Assembly (NCBI GenBank): GCA_905250075.1
Contig: CAJNOP010000128.1
Span: 345,441 to 409,440 of the forward strand
Reading direction: 5' to 3'
From: Rotaria sp. Silwood1
Taxonomy: Eukaryota; Rotifera; Eurotatoria; Philodinida; Philodinidae
DNA length: 64,000 bases
A program made the position numbers and the translations under genes. Positions 46,691-59,520 of the stretch are shown here, piece by piece. The stretch's first letter is position 1. Each line of letters starts with the position of its first letter. The notes under the pieces are model-generated. The model was not told the origin of the DNA, searched no databases, and saw only the letters and a list, made by a program, of their open reading frames with translations.

Positions 46691-49600
46691 TTTTCAAAAG
46701 TATACTAAACTTAATGATATAATATAATTTATTAAGAATTCGAATAAGAAAAGCAAGTAAACTAAAGAAGAAAAAAAAATGGCATTGGAAGATATCATTG
46801 ACCATCGGCAAAAGATGTCACTTCATACCAGTTCGAACTAATTTTTCGAATCATGATCATTCGAAACATCCACAAGTCATTTTAATAAATTTCAATTAAA
46901 GTTTTTCCCTGATAAATTTTAGAAAGAAAAATCTTTGAAGTCGAACCTATTTTATTCATTTCTTATTTTCCGATGAAAATAAACTTTATGAATTATAATG
47001 AAATTTTATGACTAGATAACTTCTCTATAAATATAAAATATTTCTAAGAATGATTCATTTAGTAGATTATTTAGATTTAGCATCATGATCATTTGCATTT
47101 CTTTGATTTCTTATGCTGTAAATTATAATTTTCTAATGATATGTTGTTTCGTGGAACCAAACAAAACATATAGAAGCAATCGAAAACAAATGATAATCTT
47201 AAGAATGAGTGTGTTGAAGAAGGCGTATCTCTTCAATAAATGTATTCATGACGACAGACAAAAGAAGAAAGCAAGCAAACAAGTAAAACTATCATTAGTT
47301 TATAAAATATCTATTCATAGATACTTATGCTTCTATATAGGCACGTATAAAGAACATTATATGTACATTACGATAAACAATCATATTGAACTTTGGTTTT
47401 TTTTCGCAATAGAAAACATGTCAGAATAAAATTTTTGTTCATATTTTTTTTCTTTCATATTTATAGAGATAATTAAATAAGTTATTGAGTCCATTATTTG
47501 CCTAATGATAATAATCAACACTCTCTTATAGATAGATATAGAACAAGCATAAGTAATTATGTTTCATAAACTATTTCTGTACACTTAACACTATATCGTA
47601 TATCTATGCATTTGATTGTCTTTATAAAGTTAGTAACGTGTTTCCAAGTATTCTATTCGATTTAGTAATTTTCCTATTGATGACAAATCTCAAATAATAA
47701 TGATATGATGTTGGTAAATGTGAATCTGATGATAATCAATCATTGAATATTCTCTTCTTACTTCATTTGACATTAAATTTGTGTATATTGAATATGTTGG
47801 ACAAATTTAACTGTAGAAAAAAATCATATTTGTCACGACTAAACTGAATTAAGAATTAATTATATTCATTTAATAATTGTAACAAACTACTCTTAGTGAG
47901 GGATAAAACATGATAAAAATACATCAAGTTGAAATAAGTGATCAATGGAAAATTATTCATGTATTTTTGAGAGATTTTGGTGTAAGTCTTTAAAAAATCA
48001 GAATACAACGAAGCAAATAATTAAGGTAAATAGAGAACTAAGTTGATAATAGACATCAACTTATAAAGATATTGTTTCCATATAGATGAATACATTCTCG
48101 TTTTATAATATTCCAGACAGACTGCGAAAACAACAAAGTACTTCGCAACAGCTGCTATACAGTAGTTTTTTTTCAGAAGTTATTTTTGTATTGTCAATTT
48201 TCCAGTTTTTTCTATCAACAATATTGTATCTCATGTTGACATCTAAGAATAATTTATAACAAAAAAATCAGTATATTGAAATTAATGTGATAACACTGAA
48301 TTTTTATAGATCCGATACGTATTTTTCTTAAGATATTTTTAGAATTAACTAATTTCGAAGATCTATATTAGAACTAAGATAGAAACATTACTCATCAATT
48401 ATAAAGCTATAATATCTATTAAACACATGACTTTTTTTTTTAAATCTTTCTTTAATTAAAATAAATTATTTGTTATCTTCAAATATTTTTTCTAATCAAA
48501 AATCATTTAGTTATCGTTACTTTGTTTGGATGCTATTAATAGGAATATAAACATAAGCAGACAACATATTTATGTATATATATATATATATATATGTAAA
48601 CGCTTGTCTATGTGATGATAGAGCACAGGCATTCGACATAAATGCTATGTCAATTTTTTCGAAGAAATAGTTCTATGTAAAGAAAAAGAGAGGAAAATAT
48701 ATATACCAATATGTATATATATAGAAAAAAAAAAGAACGTAATACATAGATCACGCAACAATTCCAACATTTTCTCATACATCAATTATATCATTATATG
48801 AGATGAAAGGTTCTATTCCTAATGCTAGATATTATTATGTAAGATGATACTATCTATGAGTTTAATTAAGATAAAAGTTTGCATTGGCCACAATCATTGA
48901 ATACAATATCTAATTGTTTTAAAACAGCTTTCTCCTTTAATTCTAATCATTTCATATGACATTCAATATGCACAGATTGGCTAACTATAAATAGTTGATC
49001 GAATCTTTATCTATGTAGTATATTTATGCGGGAATTTATAAACAAAGATAGAAATATTGTTTTTGCTAGATATGTAAAGGCAAAGAGTTGTCAAAAGATA
49101 TATGAACATGTTATTCTAAAAACAAAAACACATTAGAAAACTATTCGTTGATAATGTAAATATCTCTATTTGTCTACTCGTATTTTTCTTTGTTTTTTTT
49201 TTGATTCTAATTGAAATAATAATTAGAAGATATAATGTTAGATCAATGACATGAAAAACTTTCCATTGTCATATCTCGTTTAATTGATTTCTTTGTTTTG
49301 GTTATGTTTTTTAGATATTTCTTTACTTAAGTACGGTCTCATACACACATAAGAACATCTGTTAAAAATTCTCATGATACGCATAACAAATATGGAGTCC
49401 AATTGATAGTTTTGTGAAATATGCTTCAAAAGAAATTATTGACATATATATAGGGTAGAAGTTTGCAACGAACTTATGAGTCACATAATCTATGTCAAAT
49501 GAAATCAACAGACTTTGATAAACAAACTAGAAAAATCTTATTACAGACATGACAGACATTTCAGCAATAATATACTACAGACATTCCCAGTAACCTTTTC

Positions 49601-51718
49601 CCTCTCTGCCAAAGACCGTGACACATCTGGTTGATATACAATCACAGACCATATATTACTAACACCTCGCTATAATCAGTGAACTGCTTCCTTATGATAT
49701 TTGAGAACGATTAAGTAAACGGTTGGTGAAGAAATTTATGTCAAAGTAGAACAAATAAAATGATCTAACTGTAAATAGTAATAGTAGTTACATCGTTTTA
49801 AATAATTTAATCCAACAAAGATTGTGTTAAAAGCATTTAATATGCCGAACATATTTTGTAATCATCTTAATGTTAACTCATTCATAAAATATCTCAATTA
49901 CAATAATACATTTAAAACATAATCCATTAACAAATATCAATCATCATTTCTTTTTACAATTTGTTATAATTATAGAATATGTTAATCTAATATCATCGAA
50001 TATCAACCACAAATATGAAGTGGGTCAGTAGGTACTACACTTATCGAAAGAGTATTTTTTTTCTCAAGGCTATAGAAAAATTGTTAAATATGTGATAAAT
50101 AATACGGTGAGAAGAAAAGGATAAATAAATACGATTTCTATAACTGAGTTTATTGATGATGAAAAATAAAAATCAAACAAATAATTATCAAATATTAAAT
50201 GAAATCAATTTGAAGATAAAACATTCTATAATCCATTGAAAATATGTTTAATTTTGTTTTGTTTTTTATTAGAAAAACTACTTAATCTGAATATTGATCA
50301 TAAAGTACAGATGAACAGTTTTATGAAGATTAAGTCTTGATTCACAAGTACTTTTTATTCTACTTGTTTAAAAAAAACTGTATCAATATCATTATTTGTA
50401 ATGCACATAATAACGAATCTGTCAATTGCTACTTGATAAAGGACATTGTTTCTTTTGTCTACAGATAATTGCTACATTAATCAGAATATACATTCAATCA
50501 GTAAGCTTATATATATGTTCAATGCTCACTATATGTTTGCCATGAACCTGACATTAAATTTCAAGGTTTTGATTAAGGTTGATATAATATTTTTTAAAAA
50601 GTAAGATGCATCATTCTTTCGACATATTATTTCAATTTTAATCTTGTTTATTCATCGATGATATTTTTTTGTCTTATTGTTTTTATGCTTTTATTTTGTT
50701 TTCCTTCATGTACATTTATTTATTTTTACCTTGAAAACTAAAAATAACCTTGTTTTCGTATTAATAAATCATTGAGTTTTTTTTTTTTTGTCAATTTCAA
50801 AATATTTCTCTCTAACTAAGATTATATCGGTCAAGGTGATAGATGTATATGCATAAATACATTTTAACAAGGTCTTATTTATTTTTTACATTTCTACATA
50901 TTTATTTATTTTTGCTGAGGGGTTTTTTTTTTCAATATCTATATACACAAAAGAATATGATATCTATTCGAGAGAAATAAAGAAAAAGAAAAGAACGAAA
51001 AGGACAGGAAAGTTCTATGGATAAATATTACAATAAAATAAAATGTAAAGAATAGTAAATAAAAGATAAACGTTTGTATTATAATGAGATCTTCTGTATT
51101 TACATTATAGAAGCACAAAGAATTATATAGGACAATAAATACAATTTCTTTTTTATTTTTTTTTTGTACATGGACTGAACACAAAAATAATATAGGTATA
51201 CATATATATTTATATCTAAGACTGTAGACAAGACAAAATAGAAATAAACGAACTAAATCCATTCTCCAACATAATGTTTTGTTTTTTTTAGTTTTCTATA
51301 ATACTATCGTGTGTTTTACCACTTACTTGCTGATCGATAAAGATGGAATGCATTCTCAGTTTAATTTACAAGAGTATCTTTTTTTTTTTACCGTTTTATG
51401 TGTTTTTTTCTTTTTTGTCTCAATTAACCACTGTTTTCGAATGAGATAGAAATAAAATGAATGGAGAATAGATTTATATGTGTACATTTATGTTAATATC
51501 AGACATGAGACGTCAATTTTGGATTAAGCAAAGAAAAAAAAAAAATAAAGAAAAAAAGAAGGGGTGAGAAGAGAAAAAGAAAAGAAATAAAGCGTTGATT
51601 TGTTTTTTGACTTCACCATCTTCAATTGTTTTTTTTTTCGAGTTTGTTCTTAATGCTCACATGATTTTTTTTTTTTTTTGTTTTTTTTTTTTGTTAAAGA
51701 CACTAAAATTGATACACA
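46691..51718. other. 5-kb gene-poor AT-rich region
   Basis: No convincing coding sequence is seen. The plus-strand frame 47085-47429 and minus-strand frame 50939-51262 are Phe/Ile/Lys/Tyr-rich and match nothing. A (TA)n microsatellite lies at about 48570-48596. T-rich sequence next to 51719 is the downstream flank of the cyclin gene. Confidence 0.5.
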
Positions 51719-51724
51719 TTTATT
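51719..51724 (-). terminator. AATAAA overlapping the cyclin stop codon
   Basis: On the minus strand the last codons read GCC CAA TAA ATG, so AATAAA is formed by the final Gln codon, the stop codon and one following base. If used, the 3' UTR would be only about 10-30 nt. Further AATAAA motifs exist downstream on the minus strand, so use is uncertain. Confidence 0.4.
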
Positions 51725-53423
51725 GGGCAGCAGAAGCAGCGCGACCAGAAACAACATCAGCATAAGTTGGTCGACCAGCTAAACTAATCAATGGTTTCAA
51801 TGAACTTGAAGAATTATAAGCACGGGATATAAAAGCAAGATCAGCCAATTCCAATCGAACAACTTTATATGATGGTGACAGACGAACGATTAAATCACGA
51901 CATGATAATAAAGCATCACTTTCAATCTTAATTTTAAACAAAAAACAAAAAAATTATTTTTTATTTTATTTCTAATTTACTTTTGCTAAATGTTGTAAAT
52001 AAGTTATAGAAGCAAGCCAATCAATATTTATTTCAGGTTCTAATGCTTGTTGTTTTTCTAATTCTAAACTAATTAAAGCCAATGCAAGAATTCGTGGTTT
52101 AAATGCAGCTAAACGATGATGTTGTAAACATGATGCTAATTTAAATTCTAAATCAGCATATTTTTCAACTAAAACTCTTTCATTTTCATTTTGACTATTA
52201 GATTTTAATAATAAAAGTGCAAAGTACTAAAACAAAATAAATATTTCTTAATAAATAAAAAAAAAAATATTTTTCATCTTACAATTTGTAAAAAATCTAC
52301 TGATGTAACAAAATCAGCAAACCAATTAAATTTTTCCAAAATTAAACGTTCCATACGAAGAAGTTCATTGGCTGAACAACTTGCATTACAATCAATAACA
52401 AATTCTGGTGTTATAGGAATTGTATCATCTTCTTCTTTGCATTTGGCCGCTATATACAAACAACCAACAGCCAAACATTCAAGAAATTTAGGACGAACCT
52501 TAATGAAAAAAATTTTTTTTTTATGAAAATTTTTATAGAAAAATACATACTTTAAGTGTAGCCAAAAATCGATCAAGTAAATCAACACTAAGTGCATAAG
52601 TATCAATACCAAAATGTAATGATGCTGCCACTTTACGAAGCCATGATGATGCATGATTGCGTTGGGAACTGTTTACTTCGTCCTTAACAAAAAATTTATT
52701 TTTTATTTCAATTTTAAAATAAAATCAAACAAAAAAAAAAAACAAATATTCGATTAATAATGATAGAAAAAAAAACCACACTGAAGTCTATTCTTATAAA
52801 TAAATAAGACCTTCTCGAGTGTAAACTTAGAAATCTAACTTAGTTTATGTTAATGTATTAAATTTTGACAGAAAGAAAGGACTTCAATTACTATTGCTTG
52901 AAAATGTCTATACCTTCGAGACAAAATAATTGATGGACACTCATTATATTGAAAGAAAGAAAAAAAAAAAACTAGGCAGAAACATTATTTATCCGTTTGT
53001 ATACATAATGTTCTCTTTCTTTGCCATTTCTTCAACAAATGTAAATAGAAGGTATTAACTGTTCTTATCTATATTTGCCTATCGTTTCTCCCAAAAAAAA
53101 AAAGTTATGTTGGCCTTTCACCATGATCCTTATTATTGTCAATAAGATGTAGTGTTATGCTAAATATGTAAAACAACTGACAAAAATATCTTCTATAAGA
53201 AGGAAAAAGAACAAAAACAAGAATATGTTTTTTTTTCCCCTTAGCTTCTTTCATTATATTTCTAGTCTAAGAAAAATAATAAGGAAAAACTTACTAATCT
53301 TATTTGATTGAAGATTCGATCTTTCCATGTTCGTTCTTCTTTGGAGCATAATCTTTCTAGGGTTGATGTTAATGAATTTAATGTTTGTCCAGCTGTTCGA
53401 AGACCCACTACGACAATTACCAT
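51720..53423 (-). CDS. CCNI: cyclin I / cyclin G-family protein
   Basis: Minus-strand exons: 53423-53295, 52682-52551, 52498-52283, 52226-51981, 51926-51720; all phase 0, total 309 aa. The cyclin box is clear: LERLCSKEERTWKDRIFNQ, SSWLRKVAASLHFGIDTYAL, LLDRFLATLKVRPKFLECLA, CLYIAAKCKEEDDTIP, and ELLRMERLILEKFNWFADFV. The second cyclin fold includes CLQHHRLAAFKPRILALALI and a C-terminal SCRDLIVRL. LLRMERLILEKFNW and RFLATLK fit cyclin I best; cyclins G1/G2 are the near alternative. Members are atypical cyclins linked to CDK5 or p53 responses in vertebrates. The start ATG 53423-53421 gives a short N-terminus. The exon extends to an acceptor at about 53479, so the 5' UTR is spliced (cis or leader). 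A Ser-rich Ala tail replaces the long vertebrate C-terminus. Confidence 0.93.
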
Positions 53424-56400
53424 TATGATTTTTTGAAAATTTAAATAAAGGAGTTTGTCGATAACCACTGATTAATAATACCTGTGATAAAAAGAAAGAA
53501 ATGTGTATGATGCAATGAGATTTAGTTCTTCCTTGTTTCAAAATATGAAGCAATGACAAACCTGTTGTTGTTTTTGATCAACACTGCCCTTGCCACCCAG
53601 TTGAAGAATATTTATTTTTATTATTTATTAATTGTTGTTTATTGGGCATTCAATTTTAGTTTAGATAGACATTATAAATTTGATGTTTTTGAACATGCCA
53701 CATTGACATCGACATAATTATGATGATGATGATGATGAAGAAAATTATAAAGAAATAGGAAAGGTTAATTAAGAGAGTCTGCTGTTTTAGCAGTTGCTCG
53801 AAGATTGATTAAAATAGGAGGGAAATCAGACCAACATGACGATGTTACACAACTAATTTCTTTGGCCTGTTTATTTTACAGTATATATACTAAAACAAAA
53901 AAAAAGAAAAAAGAAATAATATGAGCAAAAATTTTCTTTTTTTTTGTTAGACTTGTTGTTGTTGTTGTTGCCGATCTACTACTGTCTGTCATGGTCGTTG
54001 TTGTATAGTTAACAGACACTCCTTTTTATAGACGCTTTTTTTTTCTCTGTTCTTTCTCTTTCTCGACTCTTTTTGAATCTATGTACCCACACTATAAGGA
54101 AAGAATGCCGGCTTTTTTTTCTTTTCGTCAGTGGTTTGACATCAACACCAGCAAAGAAAACGACAGAGTAAAGAACAAAAAAAGAAAGAAAAAGAAGAAC
54201 GAACGACGATGATGATCACAAGACTTGCAAGCGAAAGTAACACGGAGGAAGGCAATATGTAAAAGAAACAGAAAAGAAATAATGATGTATACGACGCCAT
54301 CTTGTTTATTTTGTTCAATAGAGGTAATGACGTCAAATGTGTCTTATAGTGACATCTACAGTGTTTTAATCCATAATTTAATAATTATATTTTGTTATGT
54401 TCCTTTTTTTTTTGAATAAGAGAATTTACGTAGAAACTAAAGTTATTTCTGTTTGGATATTAATTCTTTATGTAACTTCAGCGAAAAAGCATAGAAAAAG
54501 AGTTTCTAGTTACTATGAAATGTGGCGAAGAGAAAAAGTGAAGGATGCAAGGAAATTTTTTTAAGAGTTGAAAAGATACAAATACAATTTTATTACAAAT
54601 GGAGAAGGGGAGAGGGGTTGCACACTTCTTTTGACAGCCCCATCGCTACCTATCTGTTTATTCAATGATAGTGTCAAGATGACAAACAATTATTATCCTT
54701 ATCTCACTTATTCTATTCTTTTTTTTTAATGATTTCTTTTGAATATCCAAAATACATAACAGCACATCGACTTGTGTCGTTTTCTCATGATTAGCTCTGT
54801 TTGTAGCATTATTTCGTTTATTATGAAACTTTATTTTGTACATTCGAATGTTTGCTTTTTGTTAGTATGTGTAGAGCAAAAAAGTGGTTTTGTTTTGAAT
54901 TTTATATTTGACAAAAAAAAGGTGATCTCTTGTACAACATATTTTTAAAATGTTTATAACTAAACAATGTAACATGGAAAACGAATTATAATATATATAA
55001 GAGCGTTCACTTTCTTTTCAAATATGAATCATTAATATTTATTTTAACTAAAATAATAAGTAATTTCGGATTGTTATCTAATTTTTTTAATATTTCTTAT
55101 TAGAGTAATAAACAAGTTGATTTTTCGATAGATTGGATGGTAGACTGTAGATATTAGTTTAACTTGCTTGTATTTGGTATGTGTTTTTCTTGTTCTGGCT
55201 CGCCTGTTAATATGTGTTTATTTTTTTACATGCCAATATTTTAGTAATATATGAATGGAAATGAAAGAATGTCATGCAAATCGAAATGAGATGATTATAC
55301 GAAAATATTTTATTAATTGAAAAAAAAAATGTTATATATTCATAGACAAAACATAGCAATTAGAAACATTTAAACAATGTATATTTTCAATTATGAATTT
55401 CTTTGATATATTTGATGAATTTATTAGAGAAGATAACTCACATATAGATATTTTAAAACAATATAAATAGAAGTCAGAGATATTGACAAATTAATGCATT
55501 TTCAATCAACCTGAGTAATCCATAAGCGACATATGGGTTAGGTCTCTGACGGATGATGAACTATTCAAAATGTTCACCTATCATTTCCTTTCATTGTTAA
55601 TTTTCTGGTTCCTCTACTCTTTCTGTTGTTTTTTAAAGTTTTAGATGTTTTCAAACATAATAGATAATATTCTATTTACGAAAATCACAATATCTCAAAG
55701 GAGCACAACTATGAACTGTGGAGCTGACTCAGAAATAGATCAGAATGGTTTAATGATCGCTCAACCCGTAAAGTAACCCTCTAGTTCAAAAAAGAATCAT
55801 TCAAGCTGTGAGCGAACTGGATTCGACAAGTGATGTGTCTAGTCAAAAAAGAGTATGTCGTCAATATCATTAGTAGAAATCAGAGAAATTAACACGATGA
55901 CAAGCAACTTAATGGATAAAATTTCTTTTCTTACCTTAATAGCACCACAGGACGTCCACCGTACTTTTTGACAATTATATTAGTTGTACAAGAAAACGAC
56001 CTTGTATTTTAAATTTAAAAAACGAAATAATGGACAAACACTCTTTCTATTTCCAGCGATTAGCTTTTTGCCTGCATCTATATTACATAGGAAGGCTCGA
56101 TAATACATTCGAACCTCTGTTTCCTATCGTATTCTAATGAGATGAGAGAAAAAAAAATAATTGAAAGAAAAATCTCATATTTCATATTCATTGAATAGTT
56201 ATTAAGTTAATTCAACAAGATGCAATGTTAAGTCTTTGATTTATTTTGATTATCTTATAACTATAAAAATTCTTTCCAGACTAAAAAGATGATGATATAT
56301 TAATTCGTAAAATAATAAGATATACACAAACATACATGATCGACATATTTTCTCAAGATCAAAGCAAAAACCTGAATATGAACAAATCAAAAACGAAGAT

Positions 56401-57390
56401 AATAATCATCAAATAACAGGAAAGCTAAAATAATTTTTATTTTGTTTGTTATTTTTAGACTACATAACTATTGATATTTCTATAAAAAGAGAAAGTAGAT
56501 TAAAAACATACATTCAATCTACTTTATATATTCAATGCATCAGTTATCTGGTAATCGTCATAAATAATATAGTTCAATCAGCATTTCAATTCTTTTTCGT
56601 TTAATAAAATTAAGATTAGACGTCAAACGTACTTTTAGTTGGCCAATTATCTGAACAAATAAAAAATAGATTTTTTCAAATAGAATAACAAAGAGAGTTG
56701 AATTTTTGTAACTTGTTATCTTCTCTATTAAATTTTTCTTCACTTGAGTCCGTGAGACCTTATTTAAAATGGATTAACTTATAATTTTAGTTATCTAGTT
56801 AGAACATAGGTATACTTTAAAAAATTATAAAAGTAGTTTTTGATCTTTTTGAATGAGAATAAATCGTTTTTTACTCGCGAAGAGATTATTTAGACGTTTG
56901 GATGACTTGACCAATCTTAGCTTTATCTATTGAATTTCTTACAAATGGTGATGAATCTCAGGTGTGAAACAATTAGGTGCTCTTACTGCCTTAGTGAAAA
57001 ATTGTAGGCGAAACAGTTTTCAAAAATTTGACACATATATTTTGCTAATTATTTTACTTTTGAACCGATAAATAGAATGAACTTTTTTGAAAAAATGAGC
57101 GAGAAAACATATTTTTCTATTATTTTTTAATGTAAATCGATTCGATTCGTCAATTAGGAATTGGTGAAGTTTGAACAGTTTATTCAATCTTAATTCTTTA
57201 TAGATTCGAATCGATTGTAATTTCGTATTATATAAGTTTGTATATATGTATATATATATGGAATTTTTTTTTCTTTTGTTATTGAAGAATTTTCAGAAGT
57301 CAAGGAAAATACGTATAGAGTTAAATTTATTTGAATAAGAAATAAAGAAGAATGATTAGCAACGCATTTCGAATGTTTTCTTCGTCAGGC
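53424..57390. other. cyclin upstream region and AT-rich intergenic sequence
   Basis: The first 60 bp are the probable cyclin 5' UTR, ending at a splice acceptor. Triplet runs (ATGATGATG near 53720 and TTGTTGTTG near 53952) are simple repeats. Low-complexity T-rich sequence at 53935-54130 may be promoter. From 54420 to 57390 I see no exon, RNA gene or repeat element beyond a TA microsatellite at about 57240. Confidence 0.45.
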
Positions 57391-57399
57391 TATACACAA

Positions 57400-58480
57400 A
57401 TTTCAGTGAGTGATACATGAGAAAGACATTGAGAAAAATATTGAAAAGGACAGAAACGTAGAAAAAAGTAGTGAGTCGCGAAGGAAAACCAGAAAGGTAG
57501 AAGAAGTGCAAAAAATAGTGAGTCGCGAAAGACAGAAGAAAAACTATATAATCATTTTACGAGAAGAGATGATATGGATTTTAATATGTATATGCGACAC
57601 GACACGAGTAAACTGTGATGATGCATTTGAATTGTGTGTTGAGAATTTTTGCGAGTAAAAATTAAGATGATAAAAAATGGTTTTGATGATAAAAAATTGA
57701 TATTCATATTGGATATTTAAGAATTAACAATTAAGATGATAAAAATTGTTATTAGATATTTAAGAATCTATATTGGATATTTAAGAATCAACAGTTAAGA
57801 TGATAAAAATTGTTATTAGATATGTAAGAATCGATATGGGATATTTAAGAATCCAGAATTGTTTTGGTGATAGAAAATTTTTTGTATTTGATATTTAAGA
57901 ATCAAGAACTGATGTTTGAGAATTGAGATAATAAAAATTGAGATTAGGATAATAAAAAATTTTTTGAGATTAAGAATTAGTGTTTAAGAATTGAGAATTG
58001 AGATAATAATAAAAAATTGGTATTTTTAGAATTAAAGATTGATGTTTAAGAATTACGAATTGGGATGATAAAAATTGATAGTAAAAATCAGGATAATAAA
58101 GATTGAACGTAAAAATCGAAATGATGAAGGAATCGAACATTTGGAGATTGAGAATTTTAGATAATAAGAATTGAGCATGAGAATTTTAAGACAATAGGGA
58201 TTGAGCATTTGGTTTTGAGAATTGGATTTTTATCATTTAAGATGATAAAACATTGTGCACTTTGAGTTCGATAGTAAGAATTAAGATGATAGAACGATTG
58301 AGTATTTAGAATAGGCGAGTAAGAATTAAATATTGAACATAGAAAGTACAAGAGAATTCTATGAAATTTTTGTAGAAATAAGAATTAAGATATAAAAGAA
58401 TTGAACATTGACCATAGAGAGTACAAGAGAGTCCAATGAAATTTTTGTAGAAATAGAAAATAGAAAATTAGCAGTTGCGG
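57400..58480. repeat. degenerate AT-rich tandem repeats (AAGAATTAAGATGATAAAAATTG-type)
   Basis: Short phrases such as TTAAGATGATAAAAATTG, ATATTTAAGAATC and GAATTGAGATAATAA recur irregularly from about 57655 to 58330. GTGAGTCGCGAA recurs at about 57470 and 57520. A longer duplicated block (AGTACAAGAGA ... ATGAAATTTTTGTAGAAATA) lies at about 58345 and 58420. Open frames here are translations of the repeat and are not genes. Confidence 0.6.
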
Positions 58481-58539
58481 AAAATGTTCGTTATGGAAAA
58501 GGACATATATAGAATAAGCATCGAAAAACAATATTTTTT

Positions 58540-58970
58540 ATGGCAAGAGATATATGACAATATTTTGTATGATGAGAGATATAAAACAATATTTCGTATG
58601 ATAAGAGATATCCAACAATATTTTCTATAATGAGAGATGTACAACAATATTTTGTATTATTAGATATGTACAATAATATTTATTATGATAGGAAGTATAG
58701 AAGAATAAGAAGACTAAGAAATATACAATAATATTTTTTATGATAGGAGATATAGAAGAATAAGAAATATACAAGAATATTTTGTATGATTAGATATATA
58801 CAATAATATTTTTTATGATAGGAGATATATAAGAATAGGAAATATACAATATTTTGTATGATGAGAGTTATAGAACGATATTTTTTATAATTTTGAATAT
58901 TATTTTGTATGGTAAGAGATATACAACATTTTTTATGTGATAAGAGATTTAGAACAATATTTTTTATATG
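58540..58970. repeat. minisatellite of about 29 bp (GAGATATACAACAATATTTT.TATGAT)
   Basis: Units start at about 58571, 58600 and 58629, exactly 29 bp apart, reading GATGAGAGATATAAAACAAT and close variants. Diverged units, some with 10-20 bp insertions, continue to about 58970. The frames read from it on the minus strand (Ile/Tyr/Ser/His-rich) are artefacts. The array precedes the 100-N gap, so repetitive sequence may have broken the assembly. Confidence 0.75.
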
Positions 58971-59420
58971 GTGATACAAAGAAATATAAAAGAGTGATAA
59001 TTTTTTAATTATTGTTTATATATATATATAGTACAAATAAGTCTATTTTTTATATAGAATAGGAAACATTATTTTTATGTATGCGTAGAAAAAGTATGCA
59101 TAATGAAATAAGTGTATATATATCGATACCTATACATCGAAGATAGGTTGTTTTTGTCAGAAAAAAAGAGAAAAAAATACAATATCTCTCAGTATGTAGA
59201 CGGTGTGTATTTTTTATATAATAAAAGGAATAATATTTTTTTGCTATATATTTATGGTAAAACAAACTATACGTAATGAAATGTATGTATCTGTAGAGGA
59301 TATATAGAAAGCAGTATTCCTCTATATATCTGTTTAGTTTGTTAATAGAAGTATGTTTTTTGATAACAGTTGTTGTCGAATAAATATTTTCAAAAAATAA
59401 ATGTTTTATTATCAAAAAAA

Positions 59421-59520
59421 NNNNNNNNNNNNNNNNNNNNNNNNNNNNNNNNNNNNNNNNNNNNNNNNNNNNNNNNNNNNNNNNNNNNNNNNNNNNNNNN
59501 NNNNNNNNNNNNNNNNNNNN
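59421..59520. other. assembly gap of 100 N
   Basis: Exactly 100 N bases, a conventional scaffold spacer, so the true size is unknown. Related sequence (ATAGAATAGGAAACATTATT and ATATAATAAAAGGAATAATATT) occurs on the left flank at 59055 and 59217. Confidence 0.95.

Noticed and set aside
47085..47429. Plus-strand 114-codon frame
   Set aside because: No family resemblance and composition like surrounding non-coding DNA.
50939..51262. Minus-strand 107-codon frame near the cyclin 3' end
   Set aside because: Phe/Leu/Ile/Tyr-rich without motifs; lies in the T-rich downstream flank.
53254..53559. Alternative frame (101 codons) over the first cyclin exon
   Set aside because: The cyclin frame is fixed by conserved residues and phase-0 splicing; this frame runs through the intron boundary without a family match.
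57400..58970. CRISPR-like direct repeats
   Set aside because: Units are variable, AT-rich and without unique spacers; eukaryotic minisatellite is the simpler reading.
58157..58979. Three minus-strand frames rich in Tyr, Ile, Ser and His
   Set aside because: Direct translations of the AT-rich tandem repeats.
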